Assembly (NCBI RefSeq): GCF_964204645.1
Contig: NC_134032.1
Coordinates: 14,750,275-14,814,274 of the forward strand
From: Tubulanus polymorphus
Taxonomy: Eukaryota; Nemertea; Palaeonemertea; Tubulaniformes; Tubulanidae
Direction of reading: 5' to 3'
Length of the DNA stretch: 64,000 bases
The notes below the pieces were generated by a model. It ran no database searches. It saw nothing but the letters and a program-made list of their open reading frames with translations, and was not told where the DNA came from. Below, one piece after another: positions 56,222 to 64,000 of this stretch. The position numbers and the translations under genes are program-made. The number at the start of each line of letters is the position of its first letter. Position 1 is the stretch's first letter.

Positions 56222-57115
56222 CAAGAACTGACACTGTTGGATGATGAGACTCCGCTCAAGTCGGATCTTTTGACTAGAGAGTGATATCTGAGTTGGATGG
56301 TACAGTAGACTCCGCTCAAGTCGGATCTTTTGACTTGAAAGTGATATCTGAGTTGGATGGTACAGTAGACTCCGCTCAAGTCGGATCTTTTGGCTTGAGA
56401 GTGATATCTGAGTTGGATGGTACAGTAGACTCCGCTCAAGTCAGATCTTTTGACTTGAAAGTGATAGGCCTATCTGAGTTGGATGGTACAGTAGACTCCG
56501 CTCAAGTCGGATCTTTTGACTAGAGAGTGATATCTGAGTTGGATGATACAGTAGACTCCGCTCAAGTCTGATCTTTTGGCTTGAGAGTGATATCTGAGTT
56601 GGATGGTACAGTAGACTCCGCTCAAGTCTGATCTTTTGGCTTGAGAGTGATATCTGAGTTGGATGGTACAGTAGACTCCGCTCAAGTCAGATCTTTTGAC
56701 TTGAGAGTGATATCTGAGTTGGATGGTACATTAGACTCCGCTCAAGTCGGATCTTTTGACTTGAGAGTGATATCTGAGTTGGACGGTACAGTAGATTCTG
56801 CTCAAATCAGATCTTTTGACTTGAGAGTGATATCTGAGTTGGATGGTACAGTAGACTCCACTCAAGTCGGATCTTTTGACTTGAAAGTGATATCTGAGTT
56901 GGATGGTACAGTAAACTCCGCTCAAGTCAGATCTTATGACTTGAGAGTGATATCCGAGTTGGATGATACATTAGACTCAACTCAAGTCTGATCTTTTGAC
57001 TAGAGAGTGATATCTGAGTTGGATGGTACAATAGACTCTGTTCAAGTCTGATCTTTTGACTTGAGAGTGATATCTGAGTAGGATGGTACAGTAGACTCCG
57101 CTCAAGTCGGATCAT
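56222..57115 (+). repeat. 60 bp minisatellite, about 15 units
   Basis: The unit is GTGATATCTGAGTTGGATGG, TACAGTAGACTCCGCTCAAG, TCGGATCTTTTGACTTGAGA. Because 60 is divisible by 3, frames on both strands stay open (20-residue repeats such as VISELDGTVDSAQVGSFDLR); these are not evidence of protein. TACAGTAGACTCCGCTCAAG looks like a Tc1/mariner terminus, from which the array may have grown. Confidence 0.95.
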
Positions 57116-58128
57116 TTTAGAACATAAAAGTTCTTTTTCTATAATCCTGTCATCAGATTTTGAATACTAGTTCAGCATCAACAGTTATGTCTGTTAGATT
57201 TGAATCTGAATGGTTGATTTTTGAATTTATGGACGTCCCTAGGAGTTAATTCGGTCGTGGATTTTTTTTACCATAATGTTCATCATTGTTTATTCGAAAT
57301 AAAAAAAAAAAAATGCAGATGTCATGCAAATCAAAGAATTATTTTACCCTGGGTCTACAAATGAACCCGGGTTTTTTTTTTATACCAGGGTATAAGTCAC
57401 GTCCAATAAAACATGTTCAATAATTCATGTGAAAAACTAGATTATCATGTGAACCATATTGCAAAGAGAATTGGAAATCTCCTATGAAACACTGCAGGTA
57501 TGGATCGGTATAGGCTAGTGAAATGTGAGGTATATTGCTAAGTCATAATAATTACAGTTCAATTAACTGGAATGAAGTCAGGTAATACCATACACCGAGC
57601 GAGAATCACTCTCCTCCTCACGAACTCTGTGTACCTCCTCGCGAACTACTTGTTCCTCGCAAACTCCTTGTTCCTCGCGAACTCCCTGCTCCTCCTCCAC
57701 ATGCACTCCCTGCACTTCTCTCCCCTCCCTATGAACTGTTGATGCTCTTCTATGTAGATTTTATCTAATAATCATCGTGTTTTTCATTTGACACAAGTTC
57801 ATTGATTTTTCTCTTCACTCTGATTTTCTGATTCATATATCATCATCACGCTCTCCCTCTCCCTGTCCCTCTCCCTCTCCCCTCTCCCTCTCCCTGTCCC
57901 TCTCCCCGTCTCCCCCCTCTCCTCCCTCTCCTCTCCCCTCTCCCCCCAATTTCAACCAACTTAAGACTAATTAATTAGGTTTATTAGAAACATGGCAGAC
58001 TAATTGATTTAGATTCTATTAAGTAGTGTTTTAATTGGAATAATTACTTCAGCTATGTCCCTACAACTACTCAATTTAACCAGTGTTAATTAGGTTAGAT
58101 TTCATCAGTGAGCTACTACAGCAGCAAT

Positions 58129-58143
58129 CCACTAGGTGGCACT
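58129..58143 (+). promoter_or_regulatory. CTCF-like motif, full consensus match
   Basis: CCACTAGGTGGCACT matches CCASYAGRKGGCRSY at all 15 positions. It is upstream of the transporter gene, about 170 bp before a GC-rich, X-box-bearing stretch. Confidence 0.5.
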
Positions 58144-58314
58144 AGTGTGGTTATGATGATAATTTACTAAAAGTTGAGATGGGACGCTTGTCCTGTTTTT
58201 ATCTATACCCGGCTGCTTGTATTGCGTTAATCCTGTTTTTATCTACATCCGTGACTGTGCGTCGTCGTACGGCGAACGCAGCCCGCCACATCGCCGCCAG
58301 TTTCTAGCCGCTTA

Positions 58315-58328
58315 GTTACCATGGAAAC
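58315..58328 (+). promoter_or_regulatory. X-box-like RFX site
   Basis: GTTACCATGGAAAC fits the RFX X-box consensus RTHNYYWTRRNRAC at every position. RFX factors drive ciliary genes in animals. No ciliary gene is visible next to it, so the target is unknown. Confidence 0.4.
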
Positions 58329-58564
58329 GATTAAAGAACGAGCATCATCTTTATCGTAGTGTTAAATGTAGATGTTTGAAGGGGGTACTTATACAGCGCC
58401 CCCGGGGAGGAGGTCACATCACTCCCCACAGCCTCTCCACCCTCTGGGGGAGGAGGTTAACTGTTGACATCTTTGTCTATCCCACTTTCAAGTAAGTGCT
58501 CTATTAAATATAGACAGCTTGTGATGAGACAAACTTCACAATACATTTCCGCATTCAAGTGAGG

Positions 58565-58805
58565 GCCCAGTTCCGCATTCAAGTGAGGACCCAGTTCCAC
58601 TTTGTGTTCTACTCAATTCCACTTGGTGTTCCACTCAAGTTCCATGTTGTGTTCCACTCAGTTCCACTATGTTCCACTCAGTTCCACTTTGGTTCCACTC
58701 AATTCCACTTTGTGTTCCACTCAGTTTCACTTTGTGTTCCACTCAGTTCCACTTTGTGCTCCACTCAAGTTCCACTTTGTGTTCCACTCAGTTCCACAGT
58801 GGGTT
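58565..58805 (+). repeat. About 22 bp tandem repeat ACTCAGTTCCACTTTGTGTTCC
   Basis: Around eleven imperfect units of CACTCARTTCCACTTTGTGT. All three plus-strand frames are open through it, a sign of simple sequence and not of genes. Confidence 0.9.
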
Positions 58806-59379
58806 AAGTGGATGTAAGATGAGTTCAGTTAGTTCATTGAACTCTCTTTCTCAGTCAATTCTTCCTCCGTGATGTGCATTGAGAATTCTGAACATTTCTG
58901 GCATTCACGTACGCGTGGTTACTACGCCGATTATAAGTGTTAAGTAAGCTTATTACTCGACAATTATCTGGGGGTAGGGGGTAGGAGGAGGGGGTTACAG
59001 GGGGGCTGATATCTTAGATCAACACATTCATTTTCGATTAGCGAACAATTCGTTATAATTACAAACAAATGCTTCGCAACAAAGAACAGTTTATCAAAGT
59101 CCTGGGTTCATTGCGGTTCTGAAATGGGAAAAGTCGATATGGAATGGGTTCTAAGATCCTTAAATCATTGTCACGGTCCTTGAATGGCATCACCTCGCAA
59201 CATGGGATTACAATTTAAAGCTTCTGGTCATGTATCATCGTGGAGAACAGTAAATACTATAGATCGATGTATTGTTAGGTCTATTAACACTAGTCTGATG
59301 GATTCAACCCGATCTAAATCGGAAATTTTATGAAATATAAAGAGAAGCCTTGATATCGGGAGTTCTGAAAGTGCTTCAG

Positions 59380-59610
59380 TTTGAATCTGAGGCAAGAATT
59401 TCTTTGAATCTGAGGCAAGAATTTTTTTGAATCTGAGGCAAGAATTTTTTTTAAATCTGAAGCAAGAATCTATTTGAATCTGAGGCAAGAATTTCTTTGA
59501 ATCTGAGGCAGGAATTTTTTTGAATCTGAGGCAAGAATTTCTTTGAATCTGAGGCAGGAATTTTTTTTAATCTGAGGCAAGAATTTTTTTTAATCTGAGG
59601 CAAGAATCAA
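59380..59610 (+). repeat. About 24 bp tandem repeat GAATCTGAGGCAAGAATTTCTTT
   Basis: Nine to ten units, sometimes AATCTGAGGCAGGAATTTTT. Non-coding. Confidence 0.9.
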
Positions 59611-59784
59611 GAATTAACTACGCGTAAAAATACAACATTCATATATTGAATGACGCCGGACTGTGGGTAGATTAGTTTTTGACGGGCTAAAATACGACAC
59701 AACTAGACAATAAGCGAGTCACGAAGATTGCGTGGATACTTCAATTTGATTGATTAATCGCTCGAATTTGACACCATTGATCCT

Positions 59785-59925
59785 CCTCCTGCTCCCTTCC
59801 TCCCCTGGCTCCCTTATCCCTTCCTCCCCTGCTCCCTTCCTCCTCCCCCTGCTCCCTTCATCCTCCCCCTGGCTCCCTTCATCCTCCCCATGGCTCCCTC
59901 CTCCCCTCCTGCTCCAGTGATTCAT
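59785..59925 (+). repeat. Pyrimidine-rich tandem repeat CTCCCTTCMTCCYCCCCTGG
   Basis: About seven imperfect units of TGCTCCCTTCCTCC/CCATGGCTCC. The minus-strand frame reading GEDEGSQGEDEGSRG is an artefact of it. Confidence 0.8.
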
Positions 59926-59956
59926 CAGAAAAACCCGGTGCAGCCTGCCCGTATGC

Positions 59957-59970
59957 GTTACCGTGGTAAC
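59957..59970 (+). promoter_or_regulatory. Palindromic X-box-like RFX site
   Basis: GTTACCGTGGTAAC is the two-half-site RFX consensus GTTNCC-NN-GGNAAC. It is 3.1 kb upstream of the transporter ATG and may lie near its promoter. Confidence 0.4.
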
Positions 59971-60362
59971 TGTTTTATTCGATGACAACAAGTTGAATGT
60001 GTGTGAGTGTGTCTAGTAGCGTCTCGTTGAGTCTCGTACCGCTGGCGTCAGATGCGGAGACGCAATTTTTATAAATTCTCAGAAACGTGATGCACCGAAA
60101 AATAAATAACAACAACTTTTAGGATACGACGACGTTCGTTCGTTTGATGTGAGTTTATCGTTGAGTTATAACTCTTTGACTTGTGAGTACACATTTACAC
60201 CGAGTACGGTCAGTGTTTGTAAACTCTGTCGGCTGCTGCTGATTATCAGGTGAACTATAATAACATTTGATCACAAATCTCAAATCTCAACATTCATCTA
60301 AACGTTTGTGTCTGAATTCGAAGGTAAGACTATCTTGTCCCTTCCCCTGCTTGAATCTCTCC

Positions 60363-60434
60363 TCTCTCCCTCCCTCCCTCCCTCCCTCCCTCCCTCCCTC
60401 CCTCCCTCCCTCCCTCCCTCCCTCCCTCCCTCCA
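60363..60434 (+). repeat. (CCCT)n microsatellite
   Basis: About 17 uninterrupted CCCT units, within a wider pyrimidine tract to 60530. Confidence 0.95.
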
Positions 60435-60534
60435 GTCTCTCTTCTATTCTCTTTGCCTCAGTCTCTCTTCCCTCTATTTCCCTCCTCTCATTTTTCCGCT
60501 CTATTTCTTTTCCTCTCCTTGTCATTTTGTCTGA

Positions 60535-61200
60535 ACAGTAATTGTGAGTCTGACCAGTGATTGTGAGTGACTGGTGATTGTGAGTGACCGGTGATTGTAA
60601 GTCTGACAGAAGACTGTAAATCTTACCAGTGATTGTGAGTCACCAGTGATTGTACAGGTGACCTACAATTGTAAGCCTGACTGGTGATATTATATCAGAC
60701 TGGTGATTGTGAGTGACCGGTGATTGTAAGCCTGACCGGTGATTTTATATCTGACCGGTGATTGTATATCTGACCGACAATTGTGAGAGACCGATGATTG
60801 TGAGTGACCATGGTGATTGTATATTTGACCGGTGATTTTAAGTCTGACCGGTGATTTTAAGACTGACCAGTGATTGTGAGTGACCGGTGATTTTATATCT
60901 GACCGGTGATTGTATATCTGACCGACAATTATGAGAGACCGATGATTGTGAGTGACCATGGTGATTGTATATTTGACCGGTGATTTTAAGTCTGACCGGT
61001 GATTTTAAGACTGACCGGTGATTGTGAGTGACCGGTGATTGTGAGTGACCGGTGATTGTATATCTGACCGGTGATTGTATATCTGACCGATGATTGTGAG
61101 AGACCGATGATTTTGAGTGACCATGGTGATTGTATATTTGACCGGTGATTTTAAGACTGACCGGTGATTGTGAGTGACCGGTGATGTATATCTGACCGGG
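60535..61200 (+). repeat. Minisatellite of 17-19 bp (GACCGGTGATTGTGAGT)
   Basis: Some 35 imperfect units of TGACCGGTGATTGTRAGT or TGACCGGTGATTGTATATC, with a larger duplicated block of about 170 bp (60770-60880 recurs at 60910-61020). Confidence 0.9.
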
Positions 61201-61487
61201 TAGGCCTAAATCAGAAGATCTATATTAAGGCATCATTATCTCTGCAGTAATATAGGCCTACAATACATAAATACACTTTGCCTCAAGCTCAATTCTTTAT
61301 ACATATATATGTATAATGATTTGTGATGGATGAAATTTGAAGCTAGATCCCTTGAGAGTGTTAGAGCTAGAAGAAGAAAGAGACAAACCCCTGAGGGGGT
61401 GGTCTGATGGCGGATCAGTTATATATTGAATAAACTGTCCGCTGTTGAGATAATATTGTGTATATGTATTGAATCAATGATGAATTG

Positions 61488-61616
61488 AGACCATTTTCCT
61501 CTCTCTTCCTCTCTCTCCTCTCTCTTCTCTCTCCACTCTCTTCCTCTCTCTCTCCTCTCTTCCTCTCTCTCTCTCCCTCCCTCTCTCTCTCTCTCTCCAC
61601 TCTCTTCCTCTCTCTC

Positions 61617-61686
<70 letters not shown>

Positions 61687-61765
61687 TCTCCCTCTCTCTC
61701 TTCCTCTCTCTCTCTCTCTCTCTCTCTCCACTCTCTTCCTCTCTCTCCCTCTCTCCCTCTCTCTC

Positions 61766-61799
<34 letters not shown>

Positions 61800-61865
61800 C
61801 TCTCTTCCTCTCTCTCCCTCTCTCCCCTCTCTCTCTCCCTCTCTCTCTCTCTCTCCACTCTCTTC

Positions 61866-61911
<46 letters not shown>

Positions 61912-61986
61912 CTCTCTTCCTCTCTCTCTCCTCTCTCTTCCTCTCTCTCCACTCTCTTCCTCTCTCTCCCTCTCTCTCTCTCTCTC

Positions 61987-62026
<40 letters not shown>

Positions 62027-62204
62027 CTCTCTTCCTCTCTCTCTCCTCTCTTCCTCTCTCTCCCTCTCTCCCTCTCTCTCTCTCTCCCTCCCTCCCTCCC
62101 TCCCTCCCTCCCTCTCTCTCTTCCTCCCCCCTCTCTCTCTCCCTCCCTCTCTCTCTCTCTCTCTCCTCTCCTCTCTCTCCCTCTCTCCCTCTCTCCCTCT
62201 CTCC

Positions 62205-62250
<46 letters not shown>
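61488..62250 (+). repeat. Long (CT)n/(CCCT)n microsatellite
   Basis: About 760 bp of almost pure pyrimidine on the plus strand, with repeated CTCTCCACTCTCTTCCTCTC islands. The Ser/Leu-rich and Glu/Arg-rich frames of up to 262 codons across it are artefacts. A GA-rich tract (62283-62345) follows. Confidence 0.97.
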
Positions 62251-63017
62251 ATCTGTCTATATCTGTTATTTGAGACTTTATAGAGAGGGGAAGGGACGGG
62301 ATAGATAGAGAGAGGGAGGGATAGGAGAGAGAAGGGGAGGGGAAGAATAATAGACTGATGATATAAACCCCAGATAAGAATGAAAAATATAGTGCGTCAT
62401 GATTCCTCGAGCTAGGTAGTTTTTTTCAACATTTCAACTATATCGCAATAGTTTTCTTGAAGATGACTATTAGATAATTTTTTTAAACTACATTTCAGAC
62501 TTTTTTTCATTCTTAAGATGGGATTTTATCCTTTTTATTCGTTATAACAACCGGTGTTTTTTTTTTATCAATGGTTAACTGGAAGTAGATCGTCGTGTTA
62601 CAACAATGGTTAACTAGTAGATTGATATCGTGGTGATTTGTAACCACGATGACAGCGCAACTACGAACGTGCTCTGTTTTATAAGGCGTTCACTTCTAAT
62701 TTGTACGGATTATGTTGTGACAACATTTTCTTATCAGTGTCGGGAGAAGCAGGAGTAGCAGCAGCAGCAGCAGCAGCAGCAGCGCGGGTATCTACCGATC
62801 TTCCCTCTAGAATATGAACAAAAACCTGATCTATTTCTTATTAGATCCTGCATTTCTCATAGTGATTAACCAGCTATCAGTATTGCGGAACCACCCGTAT
62901 AACCTCTGGAGCATCCCCTTCAGACATTTAAGTAGGGTCCAGGTTGGGAGGTTTTGCGGGCTCTAGGCTGGTGGAGGGGTAGTTAATAATACAGTATCTA
63001 TGTTGTTATCGTTGTAG
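62251..63017. other. Upstream region/intron of the transporter gene
   Basis: It holds a GA-rich tract, one degenerate 62 bp repeat unit (62395-62475) and (GCA)9 at 62757-62783, which could be in a 5' UTR. TATCGTTGTAG at 63007-63017 is a plausible acceptor for the coding exon. Confidence 0.4.
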
Positions 63018-63062
63018 GTGTCACTATTCAGCGTTGTTATGTGTGAATAAAAAGTGTCAGGA

Positions 63063-64000
63063 ATGATTCAGAATGAGTTCAGTACAATGGATGACACTAA
63101 TGATAAACCCCACCAACATCAACAGCACAGACCTCCATCAGCGGCGAGAACCAGTCGGAGTCCTCCCTCACCACCAACAGCAGCAGCAGGAGGGACTGCT
63201 CCATCAGCAGGAAGGAGTCATCCTGATTTAGACGAACCCGCCGCGAAGTTGCGATTATTTGAGGATAGCTCCGTTAGCAGACGACAGTCCGATGTATCGT
63301 TCCTCCCTCCGCCTCCCACCGCTTCATCGTCCACGCACGATATCGCTATCTGTTGCCACGGAGATGCTGGTTGTTTCCACGGTAACGACGATCGATTCGG
63401 CGATTACGCGGTAGGTGGCGCCGCGGATTCGGCGGGTGGCGCCGGTATGGAACCGGAGATCGCCGATATGCAGCGGGATTGCGGTATCGGTCTGTGGCGT
63501 CCCGAGTGTCTCCAACGCTGCGCGAATATCAAATGTTTTATTCTCGTGATCTCGATATTATCGATGTTATCGGGTATGTTATCGACCGGTTATTTAAACA
63601 GCGTCATAACGACGATCGAGAAACGTTTCGAGATCGGCAGTTCGATATCGGGATTGATAGCCGCGTCGTACGAGTTCGGCTCGTTGGTCGCCGTCGTGTT
63701 CGTTAGTTACCTCGGAGGACGACGACACATCCCGCTGTGGCTCGGTCTCGGAGTCGTGTTCATGGCGATCGGAGCGATGATGTTCTCGTTGCCGCACATT
63801 ATCGCCGAGACCTACACCGTGCGCGGCGGTATCTCCAACAAAACCGACGACGACGACATGTGTCGCGCGCATCACGCTATAGGTGGCGCCGCGGCTGACG
63901 GAGATAAATACGGACTGTACTCGGATGAACAGTGCATCGCGGAGAATTCCGGAAACGCAGTCCACGTGTTTTTACTGATTTTAGCTCAGATTCTGTTAGG
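63063..64000 (+). CDS. Solute carrier organic anion transporter (OATP), 5' part
   Basis: The frame from ATG 63063 (alternative ATG 63087) is open to the window end, at least 312 codons, and probably lies in an exon starting at 63018. Residues 1-145 are cytoplasmic and low-complexity (His, Gln, Pro, Ala, Ser-rich). Then CGIGLWRPECLQRC leads into transmembrane segments CFILVISILSMLSGMLSTGY (about 155-175), SISGLIAASYEFGSLVAVVF and LWLGLGVVFMAIGAMMFSLP, with the linker VSYLGGRRHIPLWLG, all typical of SLCO/OATP proteins. The first extracellular loop has NKT and several Cys. OATPs move amphipathic organic anions across the plasma membrane; the order most resembles the SLCO4/SLCO5 type, but the subfamily is uncertain. 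The 3' exons lie outside the window. Confidence 0.88.
   Translation, partial: MIQNEFSTMDDTNDKPHQHQQHRPPSAARTSRSPPSPPTAAAGGTAPSAGRSHPDLDEPAAKLRLFEDSSVSRRQSDVSFLPPPPTASSSTHDIAICCHGDAGCFHGNDDRFGDYAVGGAADSAGGAGMEPEIADMQRDCGIGLWRPECLQRCANIKCFILVISILSMLSGMLSTGYLNSVITTIEKRFEIGSSISGLIAASYEFGSLVAVVFVSYLGGRRHIPLWLGLGVVFMAIGAMMFSLPHIIAETYTVRGGISNKTDDDDMCRAHHAIGGAAADGDKYGLYSDEQCIAENSGNAVHVFLLILAQILL

Larger units (their letters stand above)
57116..58560. other. Intergenic DNA with short pyrimidine repeats
   Basis: 57600-57715 has repeats of CTCCTCGCGAACTCCTTGTT. 57850-57950 is (CTCCCT)n. A GC-richer stretch at 58250-58340 holds an X-box-like site and could be a promoter. No gene is recognised. Confidence 0.45.

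Noticed and set aside
56221-57115. Repeat proteins such as VISELDGTVDSAQVGSFDL on both strands
   Set aside because: Artefact of the 60 bp period; no start, promoter or homologue, and several units break the frame.
61415-62273. Large Ser/Leu and Glu/Arg frames (up to 262 codons) on both strands
   Set aside because: Pure CT/GA microsatellite has no stop codons in these frames; composition is not protein-like.

Overview
This is a 64 kb piece of a nuclear animal genome. Genes are split by GT-AG introns, the DNA is AT-rich, and every recognisable product is a bilaterian protein. I think the source is an invertebrate, most likely a lophotrochozoan such as a mollusc, but nothing in the window fixes the species.

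Genes from left to right. The 3' half of MTHFSD (404-3179, +) encodes an Arg-rich linker and the C-terminal RRM. A TXNL1 gene (7929-11453, +) keeps its exons and splice sites but carries several disabling changes. A gene-poor stretch (about 11.9-29.5 kb) holds only fragments of coding sequence. RPS8 is complete on the minus strand (29589-34177) with two box C/D snoRNAs in its last intron. Head-to-head with it lies a four-transmembrane MS4A/CD20-like gene (35250-39176, +). Kynureninase KYNU is complete (45010-52914, +) with a TATA box and a 5' UTR exon upstream. The window ends inside the first coding exon of an organic anion transporter (SLCO/OATP, from 63063, +). The products do not form one pathway: folate-domain/RNA-binding, redox/proteasome-associated, ribosomal, membrane, tryptophan catabolism and transport.

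The rest is dense in repeats. A satellite of about 240 bp spans 17533-22690; each unit looks like an exon with splice sites, and the array ends in a 5-unit higher-order repeat of 1195 bp. Older tandem arrays flank it (14.75-17.1 kb and 24.5-26.9 kb). Several inverted-repeat (foldback/MITE) families have intact termini and, in some copies, target-site duplications. A 51 bp array in the tetraspan gene multiplies a 3' splice site about 20 times. Two 62 bp arrays carry a hammerhead-like core. Pyrimidine-rich microsatellites fill 57.8-62.3 kb upstream of the transporter.

All assignments come from reading the sequence and recalling protein families. No database search or folding program was run.
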